Shown one piece after another: positions 25,643 through 33,328 of a stretch of 64,000 bases of DNA; the first letter of the stretch is position 1; the number at the start of each line of letters is the position of its first letter. Under the pieces are notes generated by a model. That model was not told where the DNA came from and ran no database searches. It saw nothing but the letters and a program-made list of their open reading frames with translations. The position numbers and the translations under genes are program-made. The stretch is from Leifsonia virtsii (GTDB taxonomy: Bacteria; Actinomycetota; Actinomycetes; Actinomycetales; Microbacteriaceae), in the NCBI RefSeq assembly GCF_030433675.1, contig NZ_JAROCB010000002.1, positions 62,001 to 126,000 of the forward strand. Reading direction: 5' to 3'.

Positions 25643-26642
25643 GCTCGGCGTCGGCGGCCTCCTCCGCCGCGACGCCCGCCCGGCCGCCCCTGGTCTTCGC
25701 CAGGCTGGCGACCGCGGCGACCACGATCACGGCGCCGATGAACGTCAGCGAGAACCAGGTCGGGATCTCGGGGATCCACTCGACCGGGTGGCCGCCGTTG
25801 ATGAACGGCAGCTCGTTGACGTGCAGCGCGTGGAAGACGAGCTTCACGCCGATGAACGCGAGGATCACGGCGAGCCCCTGCGTCAGGTAGACCAGACGCT
25901 GCAGCAGGCCGCCGATGAGGAAGAACAGCTGGCGGAGACCCATCAGCGCGAAGGCGTTGGCCGTGAAGACGATGTACGCCTCGCTGGTCAGGCCGTAGAT
26001 CGCCGGGATGGAGTCCACCGCGAAGACGACGTCGATCAGGCTGATCGCGACGATCGTCAGCAGCATCGGCGTGACGAAGCGGCGGCCGTCCTTCCTGACC
26101 GTCAGGCGGTCGCCGTGGTACTCGTCGGTGACGGCGAGGTGACGGCGCAGGAAGCGCATGAACCGGTTGTCGGCTGGGTCCGAGTCATGCGACGCGAACG
26201 CCTGCCGCCAGGCCAGGAACAGCAGCAGCGCACCGAAGAGGTAGAACACCCAGGAGAAGTTCTCGATCAGCGTCGCGCCGACGGCGATGAACGCGCCGCG
26301 CAGCACCAGCGCGATGATGATGCCGATCATCAGCACCTTCTGCTGGTACGCCTTCGGCACGGCGAAGGCCGACATCAGCAGCAGGAACACGAACAGGTTG
26401 TCGACCGAGAGCACCTTCTCGGTCAGGTAGCCGGCGAAGTACTGGCCGCCGAAGTCCCAGCCCGACACCATCCCGATCCCGACGCCGAAGAGCAGCGCAA
26501 GGCCGATGTAGAACGCGGACCAGCGCGCCGACTCGCCGATCGTCGGCTCGTGCGGCTTGCGGACGTGGGCGAAGAACTCGTAGACGAAGAAGGCGATCGT
26601 CACAGCGATGGTGATGATCCAGATGAGCGGGGTGACCTGCAC
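25614..26642 (-). CDS. TerC-family membrane protein, probable Mn2+ exporter
   Basis: The 342-residue product has about nine membrane helices with the TerC motifs EKVLSVDNLFVFLLLMSAF and DVVFAVDSIPAIYGLT, whose acidic residues are thought to bind metal. TerC/Alx proteins export manganese and help metal loading of secreted proteins. I chose the GTG at 26642, 5 bases after GGAG, starting just before the first helix; an ATG at 26678 is inside the leader. A yybP-ykoY riboswitch upstream fits manganese control. Its 3' end overlaps the LtrA-family gene. Confidence 0.88.
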   Translation of the reverse strand: MQVTPLIWIITIAVTIAFFVYEFFAHVRKPHEPTIGESARWSAFYIGLALLFGVGIGMVSGWDFGGQYFAGYLTEKVLSVDNLFVFLLLMSAFAVPKAYQQKVLMIGIIIALVLRGAFIAVGATLIENFSWVFYLFGALLLFLAWRQAFASHDSDPADNRFMRFLRRHLAVTDEYHGDRLTVRKDGRRFVTPMLLTIVAISLIDVVFAVDSIPAIYGLTSEAYIVFTANAFALMGLRQLFFLIGGLLQRLVYLTQGLAVILAFIGVKLVFHALHVNELPFINGGHPVEWIPEIPTWFSLTFIGAVIVVAAVASLAKTRGGRAGVAAEEAADAELTKDAPPAH

Positions 26643-26671
26643 CGGGACTCCAAGGGGGTAGGCGGAACGTC

Positions 26672-26790
26672 TGCCCAAGGTCTCCTCCGCCCCGGCCGAT
26701 GGACTCGGCTACGGGACCAGTGGCCCGGGATGCGATGGCGCATCCGTAATGACGGGCTCACTGCCGGCGGGAGTACTCCCCTTGCTGTCA
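26672..26790 (-). ncRNA. yybP-ykoY (manganese) riboswitch
   Basis: Reading the - strand, AGCAAGGGGAGTAC (ending at 26773) is the hallmark 5' motif, and GGAGACCTTGGGCA (26685-26672) is the hallmark 3' motif of this class. CAAGG (26784-26780) can pair with CCTTG (26680-26676) to close the central P1 stem; between them are further hairpins, including GGATGCG-CCAT-CGCATCC. It lies 30 bases upstream of the terC start. The class senses Mn2+ and often controls TerC-type exporters. The ribosome site TTGGAG follows closely, so translational control is plausible. Confidence 0.85.
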
Positions 26791-26832
26791 CGAGCCTACC
26801 GAGAAGTGCGCGAGGGAGGCTGGCAATCCGCC

Positions 26833-27153
26833 CTAAGCGGGCTCGACCGAGGCAGCGGTCACCTCGATGACGGCGTCCGGCATCCCGCTCGCGGCGGCCC
26901 ACACGCGCGCCGCCGCGTAGACGTCGCGGCAGACCGCGGCCGCGGGGCGCTCCGGCCCGACGCCGATGCGGATGGCGATGCGGCCGCCGTCGACGGCGAT
27001 GTCGCCTCCCGCGGGCCCACCGGTGATGGCGGAGGTCAGGGCCGCGGACACCTGGCCAAGGACGCCGCCCGACGGGTACAGCCTGGCCACCCCCGGCACT
27101 GCGGCCACAACGCCCGCGAGGGCCGTCGTGGTGTCGGCGTCGCTCGTGCTCAT
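26833..27153 (-). CDS. Small Asp23/Gls24-like protein
   Basis: The 106-residue protein (MSTSDADTTTALAGVVAAV... ) contains AVDGGRIAIRIGVGPERPAAAVCRDVYAAA, which resembles the short Asp23-type domain of the neighbouring proteins. It is cytoplasmic. It is the third gene of the sigma-factor operon, overlapping the one before it (ATGA). A function in envelope stress is inferred from context only. Confidence 0.55.
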   Translation of the reverse strand: MSTSDADTTTALAGVVAAVPGVARLYPSGGVLGQVSAALTSAITGGPAGGDIAVDGGRIAIRIGVGPERPAAAVCRDVYAAARVWAAASGMPDAVIEVTAASVEPA

Positions 27154-27746
27154 GCCCGTCCTCCGTCCTGTGCGCTGCGGTCGCGCACGTCCGTCACCGT
27201 CACGTCGACGGAGGCGATGGTCAGCTCCGCGTGGCGGGCCAGCTCGGAGGCGACCAGCTCGCGCACCCGGGCCGCGACCTGGGCGAGCGGGTCGCCGTAG
27301 CGCACCGAGATGTCGATGTGCACCGCGATCGGCGAGCCGGGGGTCTCCACGTCGCCGTCGAGCCGGCAGCGCCCGACGATGACGCCGTCCACCGCGTCGC
27401 CGACGCCGCGCACGAGGGCGCGGACGGCTCCCTCGGTCAGGGCGAGGTCGGCGCCCGGGTCGCTGTGCGCCAGGCGGACCCGCCTTCCGGACTGCACGTC
27501 GAGCCGGATCCCGTCGAGGATCCTGCCCACCCAGCCGTCGTCGAGGGGCGACTGCGCGGCCTCCGCTTCGAGGGCTGCACGCGTGGTGCGGCTCAGCTGC
27601 TCGAGCGCGTCGAGGGCGGCGCGGCACTCGGGGGAGTCGTCGATGCTCGGGTCGGCCGGCGTGCGGCCGCGCGCCAGATAGTCGCTCAGCTCATCGAGCG
27701 TGTGGCCGTCGACCAGGTCGTCGCCGGGGAGGATCGGGTCGGTCAT
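27150..27746 (-). CDS. Asp23/Gls24-family protein with anti-sigma-like N-terminus
   Basis: The product has 198 residues. The C-terminal half, VHIDISVRYGDPLAQVAARV through LTIASVDVTVTDV, matches the Asp23/Gls24 alkaline-shock domain. The N-terminal half, DGHTLDELSDYLARGRTP and DSPECRAALDALEQL, resembles zinc-finger anti-sigma domains (one His and one Cys at plausible positions), though the canonical HCC set is incomplete. It sits directly after an ECF sigma gene with a 4-bp overlap, the usual place of an anti-sigma factor. A dual anti-sigma/envelope-stress role is inferred. Confidence 0.6.
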   Translation of the reverse strand: MTDPILPGDDLVDGHTLDELSDYLARGRTPADPSIDDSPECRAALDALEQLSRTTRAALEAEAAQSPLDDGWVGRILDGIRLDVQSGRRVRLAHSDPGADLALTEGAVRALVRGVGDAVDGVIVGRCRLDGDVETPGSPIAVHIDISVRYGDPLAQVAARVRELVASELARHAELTIASVDVTVTDVRDRSAQDGGRA

Positions 27747-28306
27747 CGCCAGTCCTCCATCGCCTCGAGCAGTCTCCGCCTGCCGCGCGCGAGCTGGCCG
27801 CGGACCGTCGACACCGGGATGTCGAGCTCCTGCGCGATCTCGTCGTAACTGTACTGTCCCACTTCGCGGAGCACCCAGCATCTCCTCTGCAGTTCGGGAA
27901 GGCGGTCGAGTTCTCTGGCGAGGGCCTGGTTCGCCGTGCGCACCTCGGCGATGTGGCCGGGGTCCTCGTCGGCGGGGCCCGGGGCGTCGAGCTCGGTCAC
28001 ATCGTCGTGCTCGCGCCTGGCGCGGATGCGGTCGATGCACCGGCGGCTCAGGATGCGCATGAGCCAGGCCTTCACGGTGGAGCCGTCCTGCAGCTCCGGC
28101 AACCGGTTCCAGGCCGTGAGGAAGGTCTCCTGGACTGCGTCGTCGGACTCGTAGGTCGAACCGAGCATGCGGGCGGCGTAGGCACGCATCAGCGGGCCGT
28201 GGCGGCGCACCAGCACCTCGAACGCGACGGTGTCGCCGTCGGCGGCGCGCCCGGCGAGGGTCTCGTCGGCGGCATCTTGCAGCGCCTCGAGGCCGATGCG
28301 TGTCAC
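27743..28306 (-). CDS. ECF RNA polymerase sigma factor
   Basis: The product has 187 residues. Region 2 is RHGPLMRAYAARMLGSTYES, then DDAVQETFLTAWNRL, and region 4 is LPELQRRCWVLREVGQYSYD followed by EIAQELDIPVSTVRGQLARG. GTG at 28306 follows GGAAGGGGG; upstream in-frame ATGs lie in the promoter region. It heads an operon with two Asp23-like genes and diverges from a second Asp23 operon, so it probably controls both during envelope stress. Confidence 0.85.
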   Translation of the reverse strand: MTRIGLEALQDAADETLAGRAADGDTVAFEVLVRRHGPLMRAYAARMLGSTYESDDAVQETFLTAWNRLPELQDGSTVKAWLMRILSRRCIDRIRARREHDDVTELDAPGPADEDPGHIAEVRTANQALARELDRLPELQRRCWVLREVGQYSYDEIAQELDIPVSTVRGQLARGRRRLLEAMEDWR

Positions 28307-28342
28307 GCGGCCCCCTTCCGTCGAGCTGTGAGGCCATAGAGC

Positions 28343-28400
28343 AGCCAGGCACTTGATTGTAGACGGAATTCTGCTAGAAGGGTAAGTAAATAGCCTGGCT
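28343..28400 (-). promoter_or_regulatory. Promoter of the sigma-Asp23 operon flanked by inverted repeat
   Basis: On the - strand, TTACCC (28385-28380) and TACAAT (28361-28356) form a good housekeeping-type promoter with an 18-bp spacer. It is flanked exactly by AGCCAGGC (28343-28350) and GCCTGGCT (28393-28400), an 8-bp inverted repeat. The remaining gap to 28508 holds GGTTC/GAACC and GTGACG/CGTCAC dyads and a direct CGATCCGT repeat (28441-28456), possibly the promoter of the divergent operon. Confidence 0.55.
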
Positions 28401-28508
28401 AGCTGATTGAGCATTCTCACAGGTTCCGGGCGTGACGAACCGATCCGTCGATCCGTCACAGTAGTGCGACCCACCACCGGGCCGCCCAACGGATCGGAAG
28501 GACACGAC

Positions 28509-28928
28509 ATGGCCAACACCACCGCAACCACCAGCTCGGCCCCCACGGAGACCGCGCTCGGCAAGACCGTCATCAACGACGCGGTCGTCGCCAAGGTCGC
28601 CGGCATCGCGGCCCGCGAGGTCCCCGGCGTCTACGCGCTCGGCGGCGGAGCGGCCCGCGCCCTCGGCGCGCTGCGCGAGGCGATCAACGCCACCGACCTG
28701 GGTCAGGGCATCAGCGTCGAGGTGGGCGAGAAGCAGGTCGCGGCGGACGTCACCATCGTCGCCGAGTACCCCGTCTCGCTGCAGAAGGTGGCCTCCGACG
28801 TGCGCGCCTCCATCGTCCAGGCGATCGAGCGGATCGTCGGGCTCGAGGTGACCGAGGTCAACGTCACCATCAACGACGTCCACGTGCCGAGCGACGACGA
28901 CAACGAGCAGGAGGCGCGGGTCCAGTGA
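28509..28928 (+). CDS. Asp23/Gls24-family envelope stress protein
   Basis: The 139-residue protein has the complete family pattern: VINDAVVAKVAGIAAREVPGV, then ISVEVGEKQVAADVTIVAEY and VSLQKVASDVRASIVQAIER, ending VTEVNVTINDVHVP. In Gram-positive bacteria Asp23 forms a membrane-associated layer tethered by AmaP and protects against alkaline and envelope stress. It is the first gene of a five-gene operon that contains membrane partners. ATG follows GGAAGGA. Confidence 0.9.
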   Translation: MANTTATTSSAPTETALGKTVINDAVVAKVAGIAAREVPGVYALGGGAARALGALREAINATDLGQGISVEVGEKQVAADVTIVAEYPVSLQKVASDVRASIVQAIERIVGLEVTEVNVTINDVHVPSDDDNEQEARVQ

Positions 28929-29116
28929 CCACGGCGCGCTTCGGAGTCCTCGTCGGCGGCGGTCTCGCCATCGTCTGGGCGGCCTTCGGCTTCTGGGTGT
29001 TCGTCGGCGTGGCCGCCGCGGCCCTGGTCGGCTGGCTGGTCGCCCGGGTGATCGGCGGCGAGGTCGACCTGGCCCGCGTGGCCGACGCCCTGCGCGGCCG
29101 GCGCTCGTCGTCATGA
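28925..29116 (+). CDS. Small membrane protein of the Asp23 operon (DUF2273-like)
   Basis: The 63-residue protein has two close hydrophobic helices (FGVLVGGGLAIVWAAFGFWV, VGVAAAALVGWLVARVIGG) and a basic tail. Similar short proteins accompany asp23 in many Firmicutes and actinobacteria (DUF2273). GTG at 28925 overlaps the previous stop. It may help hold the Asp23 layer at the membrane. Confidence 0.7.
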   Translation: MTTARFGVLVGGGLAIVWAAFGFWVFVGVAAAALVGWLVARVIGGEVDLARVADALRGRRSSS

Positions 29117-29430
29117 CCGCCGGTCGGGACCGGTTCGCGGGCATCGCGCTCGAGCACCTGGCCCGGGCGGTCGCCGCGGACGAGCTGCGGGTCGGCTACC
29201 GAGAGGTGTCGGTCCGCGTGCGGGACGAGTCCGGCGCCCTCGGCGTCCGGGTCACCGCGCCGGTCGCGCTCGCCCCGCTCGGGTCGCCCGACGTCGTCCC
29301 GCTGGTCGATCGGCTGGCGGCCGCGGGCGGGCACATCCGGGCTCGGCTCGCCGAGCTCACCGGGCTCGACGTCGCCCGGGTCGACCTCCGCGCCACCGGC
29401 GCGGTCATCACGGAGAGGAGGGTCCGATGA
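29113..29430 (+). CDS. Asp23/Gls24-like protein, short
   Basis: The 105-residue product contains VSVRVRDESGALGVRVTAPV and GHIRARLAELTGLDVARVDL, the two halves of a compact Asp23-like domain. It lacks a membrane segment. ATG overlaps the upstream stop (ATGA), and its stop overlaps the next ATG, so it is made together with the rest of the operon. Confidence 0.65.
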   Translation: MTAGRDRFAGIALEHLARAVAADELRVGYREVSVRVRDESGALGVRVTAPVALAPLGSPDVVPLVDRLAAAGGHIRARLAELTGLDVARVDLRATGAVITERRVR

Positions 29431-29999
29431 ACCGGATCGAGAAGCGCATCCTGCGCCGCGAGACGCACTCGCCTCGCACGGTCGCCGCTTCGGCGACGGC
29501 CGTCGCCGTCGCGCTCGTCGTGACCTGGCTCTCCGTGGAGGGCGTGCTGCAGCTGCTGGGCCGTCGCCCGCTGCTGCTGTCGCCCCGCTCCCAGCTGGTG
29601 GCCCTCGCCTCAGCCCCCGACGCGGGGGCCACCTTCCTTCTCGCGACCGCTGTGCTCTCCGGACTGGTCGGCCTGTGGCTCGTGCTGCTGGCCGGCCTCC
29701 CGGGGCGGCGCCCGCGGCGGGTGCTCGCGGGCGACCGGGTCGCCATCGTCGCGGACGACGACATGCTCGCGTCCGCGCTCGCCCGGCGCGCCGCCCGCAC
29801 GGCGGAGGTCTCCCCGGATGCGGTCACCGTGTCCCTCGGCCGCCGCAGCGGTGTCGTGCGCATCGTCCCGGTCAGCGGCCGCAGGGTCGACCGGGACGGC
29901 GTGCGCGACGCCGTGACGGAGGAGTTCGCCCAGGCGGGCGCCGGCCGGGCGATCCGGCTCGGCGTGCTCGTCGACCCGAACGGAAAGGTGGGATCGTGA
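29427..29999 (+). CDS. Membrane protein with Asp23-like tail (DUF6286-like)
   Basis: The 190-residue protein has two membrane helices (about 20-42 and 68-92) and a C-terminal soluble domain VSLGRRSGVVRIVPVSGRRVD and VRDAVTEEFAQAG, which recalls the alternating strands of Asp23 domains. Position and layout match DUF6286 proteins of actinobacterial Asp23 operons. It probably anchors the Asp23 complex at the membrane. Confidence 0.65.
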   Translation: MNRIEKRILRRETHSPRTVAASATAVAVALVVTWLSVEGVLQLLGRRPLLLSPRSQLVALASAPDAGATFLLATAVLSGLVGLWLVLLAGLPGRRPRRVLAGDRVAIVADDDMLASALARRAARTAEVSPDAVTVSLGRRSGVVRIVPVSGRRVDRDGVRDAVTEEFAQAGAGRAIRLGVLVDPNGKVGS

Positions 30000-30625
30000 A
30001 CGACACGAACCGCGTCGTGAACCGACTGCTGCTCGCCCTGGTGGGCATCGGGTGCCTGCTGGCCTCCGGGCTGGCTGTGCTCCTCCTCGTCTCGCCGGCG
30101 GCACGTGAGCAGTGGACCTCGGTCTCGCACTCCGTCGTGCCCGCGCTCGACGCCGCGTTCGGCCGGCCGCTCTGGCCCTCGACCAGCCTCAGCCTGGCAG
30201 CCGTCGGTGCACTGGCCATCGCGGTGGTGTTCGTGGTGCTGCTTGCCGTACTCGTGCTCCGCGCGGGCCGCGGCTCGACCTCCACCGTGGTGACCGCCGC
30301 CGGAGACGACGGCTCGACCGAGGTCGCCGCCGACGTGGCGTCCGCGCTGCTGCGGGACCGGCTCCAGTCCGTCCCCGGCGTCGCCGGCGTCGACGTGAGC
30401 GCCTACCGCGTGCGGCGCGAGCCGGCGCTCCGGCTGACCGTCCGCTGCCGCCGCGGAGCGTCGCCGCGGATCGTGGCGGACGCGGTGGAGGAGGCCGTCG
30501 GGCTGCTCGACACGGCGCTCGGCATCCGGCTCCCCGTCTTCACCCAGCTGATCGGCGGCTTCCGCGCACGCCTGCGCCCCGCCGTCCGCATCGAAACGTC
30601 CACGGGGGCCGCCCGGCCTTCGTGA
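29996..30625 (+). CDS. AmaP-like alkaline-shock membrane anchor
   Basis: The 209-residue product has two membrane helices (LLLALVGIGCLLASGLAVLL, LSLAAVGALAIAVVFVVLLA) enclosing a loop, then a C-terminal domain with SALLRDRLQSVPGVAGVDVS and PALRLTVRCRRGASPRIVAD. This is the AmaP layout (two helices plus Asp23-like domain). GTG at 29996 overlaps the previous stop. It likely recruits Asp23 to the membrane. Confidence 0.7.
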   Translation: MNDTNRVVNRLLLALVGIGCLLASGLAVLLLVSPAAREQWTSVSHSVVPALDAAFGRPLWPSTSLSLAAVGALAIAVVFVVLLAVLVLRAGRGSTSTVVTAAGDDGSTEVAADVASALLRDRLQSVPGVAGVDVSAYRVRREPALRLTVRCRRGASPRIVADAVEEAVGLLDTALGIRLPVFTQLIGGFRARLRPAVRIETSTGAARPS

Positions 30626-30669
30626 ACTCCCGAAACACCGAACGAAAACCCCACAGAAAGGAGACAGCC

Positions 30670-30843
30670 ATGAGCGCTGCCGACAAGATCAAGAACACCG
30701 CCCAGGAGCTGAAGGGCAAGGCCGAGGAGGCCATCGGCAAGCTGACCGACGACGACCAGAAGGTCGCGGAGGGCAAGGCCGACCAGGCCGCCGCCAAGAC
30801 CAAGAACCTGGGCGAGGACGTCAAGGACATCTTCAAGAAGTGA
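30670..30843 (+). CDS. CsbD-family stress protein
   Basis: The 57-residue protein (MSAADKIKNTAQELKGKAEE, ending DVKDIFKK) is a typical CsbD: short, Lys/Glu/Ala-rich and helical. CsbD proteins are induced by general stress in many bacteria; their mechanism is unknown. A strong AAAGGAG precedes the ATG. It lies 44 bp after the Asp23 operon, before a strong terminator, and may be co-transcribed. Confidence 0.88.
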   Translation: MSAADKIKNTAQELKGKAEEAIGKLTDDDQKVAEGKADQAAAKTKNLGEDVKDIFKK

Positions 30844-30877
30844 CGTCCCCGGGCTCGATTCGTGACTAATCGTGCCT

Positions 30878-30926
30878 ATCCGCGGCGAGTGGTGACAAGG
30901 TGTCGCCACTCGCCGCGGATTTTTTT
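30878..30926 (+). terminator. Intrinsic terminator after csbD
   Basis: ATCCGCGGCGAGTGG (30878-30892) pairs with CCACTCGCCGCGGAT (30906-30920), extended by GACA/TGTC to a near 20-bp stem with an AGG loop, followed by seven T. It is the only hairpin in the window with a clear T-run. Just before it, ATTCGTGACTAAT (30858-30870) is a near copy of the palindrome found at 15268 and 45944. Confidence 0.9.
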
Positions 30927-31015
30927 CGTCCACGGTGTCGGATCGGAACGGTCGCGTTCGTAGCAGGGGTGAGAGGTCGCCCGGACGGGGCGGCTCACGA
31001 CGAGAGGACGACGAC

Positions 31016-31639
31016 ATGAAGCTCAGGACGGTCACCCAGGTCACGCTGGACGGCGTCATGCAGGGCAACGGCGGAGCCACGGAGGAGGACCGCAGGAGCG
31101 GGTTCGACCGCGGCGGGTGGGCGCTCGGGCTGGGCGACGCATCCACACATGCCCACATCAACGAGACCTACGAGCGCGCCGACGCCTTCCTCTTCGGCCG
31201 GCACACCTACGACGTGTTCGCCGGCTCGTGGGGGTCGTGGGACGCGGACCAGGTCCGCGGGTGGGAGTCCGTCTGGCGTCCCCTCAACACCCGCCCCAAG
31301 TACGTCGCGTCGACGACGCTCACCTCGCCGCGGTGGGAGGGGACGACCGTCCTCTCCGGCGACCTCGCGACGGCCGTCGCAGAGCTCAAGGCGCAGCCGG
31401 GCGGCGAGCTGCAGGTGCACGGGAGCGGCGCCCTGGTCCGCTGGCTGCTGGCGAACGGGCTCGTCGACGAGCTCGAGCTGCTGGTCGTGCCGGTCATCCT
31501 CGGCCAGGGCACCCGGTTGTTCCCGCAGGACGGCCCGGACATCGCGCTGGAGCTGCTCGACTCGCACGTCGACAGCAAGGGCGTCACCATCCAGGTGTTC
31601 CGTCCGAACGGCCGTCCGCAGTACCCGGCGGCACGATGA
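31016..31639 (+). CDS. Dihydrofolate reductase-fold protein (RibD C-terminal-like)
   Basis: The 207-residue product starts MKLRTVTQVTLDGVMQGNGG and has the NADP-binding pattern FGRHTYDVFAGSW and VHGSGALVRWLLANGLVDEL, followed by VVPVILGQGTRLFP. These belong to the RibD-C/DHFR-like reductases that are common in actinobacteria, with mostly unknown substrates. It precedes a DGPF protein and an ECF42 sigma factor, and such reductases are known companions of these sigma factors. Confidence 0.85.
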   Translation: MKLRTVTQVTLDGVMQGNGGATEEDRRSGFDRGGWALGLGDASTHAHINETYERADAFLFGRHTYDVFAGSWGSWDADQVRGWESVWRPLNTRPKYVASTTLTSPRWEGTTVLSGDLATAVAELKAQPGGELQVHGSGALVRWLLANGLVDELELLVVPVILGQGTRLFPQDGPDIALELLDSHVDSKGVTIQVFRPNGRPQYPAAR

Positions 31640-31656
31640 TGCGGGATGATCGACCG

Positions 31657-31980
31657 ATGCAGTATCTGCTGTCCGTCATCCACGACCGGCCCAGCCTCGC
31701 CGTCCCGGAGGAGCAGGCCGCGATCGACGTCTTCAACGACCGCCTGCAGACCGAGGGCTACTGGGTGTTCGCGGGCGGCCTCGGCATGCCCGACACTGCC
31801 ACCGTGATCGACAACCGCGGCGACGAGCCGCTCATCACCGACGGACCGTTCGTCGAGTCGAAGGAGTTCCTCGCCGGCTTCTGGATCATCGAAGCCCCCG
31901 ACCTGGACGTCGCCCTCGCCCTGGCGACCGAGGGCTCCCGCGCCTGCAACCGCAAGGTGGAGGTGCGTCCGTTCCTGTGA
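31657..31980 (+). CDS. DGPF/YCII-family protein
   Basis: The 107-residue protein contains PLITDGPFVESKEFLAGFWI, the DGPF motif that names the family genetically tied to ECF42 sigma factors. The fold is a ferredoxin-like YCII dimer. ATG at 31657 gives the usual N-terminus MQYLLSVIHD; ATGs at 31636 and 31639 overlap the upstream stop and are possible. Its stop overlaps the sigma gene. Its role, perhaps in sensing or in the response, is unknown. Confidence 0.85.
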   Translation: MQYLLSVIHDRPSLAVPEEQAAIDVFNDRLQTEGYWVFAGGLGMPDTATVIDNRGDEPLITDGPFVESKEFLAGFWIIEAPDLDVALALATEGSRACNRKVEVRPFL

Positions 31981-33218
31981 TGCGGGAGGCGGTCGAGAGG
32001 GCGATCACCTGGGCGCACCACGAGGAGTGGGCCAGGGTGGTGGCCTCCCTCGCCCGGCGCTTCGGCGACCTGGACATCGCGGAGGAGTCGGCGGCCGAGG
32101 CGTTCGCCGTCGCCGTGGAGCGGTGGCGCGTCGACGGCGTGCCGCCCAACCCCGGCGCGTGGCTGACGACGACGGCGAACCGCAAGGCGATCGACCGCCT
32201 CCGCCGCGAGAGCAGGCGGGCGGACAAGCACAGGGAGGCGCTGCTGGTGCTCGACGACGAGCCTGCGGAGCCGGTCGGCGCGGTCGACGACGACCGGCTG
32301 CGGCTGGTGTTCACCTGCTGCCACCCGGCGCTCGCGATGCCCGCGCGGGTGGCGCTGACCCTGCGCCTGGTCGCCGGTCTGACCGTCGCGGAGATCGCGC
32401 GGGCGTTCTTCGTGCAGGAGGCCGCCATGGGCCGGCGGATCACGCGCGCGAAGGCGAAGATCGCAGCGGCGCGCATCCCGTACCGTGTGCCCTCGGCCGA
32501 CGACCTGCCCGCGCGCCTGTCCGGCGTGCTGGCGGTGCTGTACCTCGTGTTCAACGAGGGCTACCTGGCGAGCGGGCCGGACACGGACCCGGTGCGCGGC
32601 GAGCTGACGGAGGAGGCCATCCGGCTCACCCGCCTGGTGCACGGGCTGCTGCCCGACGACGGCGAGACGACCGGCCTGCTCGCCCTGATGCTGCTCACCG
32701 AGGCGCGCAGGACCGGCCGCGTCTCGTCGGACGGCGAACTGGTCGCGCTCGCCGACCAGGATCGCGGCGCCTGGGACGCGGAGATGATCGCGGAGGGCCA
32801 TGCCCTGGTGCGGGAGCGCCTGGCCGCGGCCAGGGCGGGTGCGCGTCCCGGCCGCTACCAGGTGCTCGCCGCGATCGGCGCGGTGCACACCTCGGCGCCG
32901 ACGATGGCGGACACCGACTGGTCGCAGATCGTGTCCCTGTACGACCGGCTGGCCTCCATCGACCCGTCGCCCGTCGTGCGGCTGAACCGGGCCATCGCGG
33001 TCGCGGAGCTCGAAGGCCCGGAGGTCGCGCTGGCCGAGGTGGAGGCGCTTTCGGCCGACCTCGACGGCTACCACGCGTTCCATGCGACGCGGGCCGACCT
33101 GCTCCGCCGGCTCGGCCGGACGGCGGAGGCGCGGGAGGCATACGCCCGCGCGATCGCCCTCTCGGGGAACACGGCCGAGGCTGCGGCTCTCGCGCGGCGG
33201 CGCGACGGGCTCGGCTGA
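31980..33218 (+). CDS. ECF42-group RNA polymerase sigma factor
   Basis: The 412-residue protein has sigma region 2 (VVASLARRFGDLDIAEESAA, then GAWLTTTANRKAIDRLRRE) and region 4 (MPARVALTLRLVAGLTVAEI), and then a long helical extension including LYLVFNEGYLASGPDTDPVR and repeats such as ALSADLDGYHAFHATRADLL with a TPR-like look. The extension and adjacent DGPF gene define ECF42; no anti-sigma gene is present, and the extension is thought to regulate activity. ATG at 31980, with GTG at 31977 as an alternative. Confidence 0.9.
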   Translation: MREAVERAITWAHHEEWARVVASLARRFGDLDIAEESAAEAFAVAVERWRVDGVPPNPGAWLTTTANRKAIDRLRRESRRADKHREALLVLDDEPAEPVGAVDDDRLRLVFTCCHPALAMPARVALTLRLVAGLTVAEIARAFFVQEAAMGRRITRAKAKIAAARIPYRVPSADDLPARLSGVLAVLYLVFNEGYLASGPDTDPVRGELTEEAIRLTRLVHGLLPDDGETTGLLALMLLTEARRTGRVSSDGELVALADQDRGAWDAEMIAEGHALVRERLAAARAGARPGRYQVLAAIGAVHTSAPTMADTDWSQIVSLYDRLASIDPSPVVRLNRAIAVAELEGPEVALAEVEALSADLDGYHAFHATRADLLRRLGRTAEAREAYARAIALSGNTAEAAALARRRDGLG

Positions 33219-33249
33219 CACTCCCCCCACCGCGATCGGTGCCCGGCTG

Positions 33250-33286
33250 TTGCGCTCTGCGTCTGCCTACTGTATACAGAATACAG
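33250..33286 (+). promoter_or_regulatory. Sugar ABC operon promoter with GntR operator 1
   Basis: TTGCGC (33250-33255) and TATACA (33273-33278) with a 17-bp spacer form a promoter. CTGTATACAGAATACAG (33270-33286) overlaps the -10; CTGTAT and ATACAG are inverted half sites around a 5-bp centre. The same 17 bases occur at 38888-38904 beside the GntR gene, so this regulator very likely represses both units. Confidence 0.8.
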
Positions 33287-33328
33287 ACCCACCCACACAG
33301 CAGAGACACTTCAAGGATCGAGGTACTC

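Noticed and set aside
27150-28306. Classical zinc-dependent anti-sigma pair
   Set aside because: The N-terminal part of the 27150 protein lacks the full His-Cys-Cys set, so I describe it only as anti-sigma-like.
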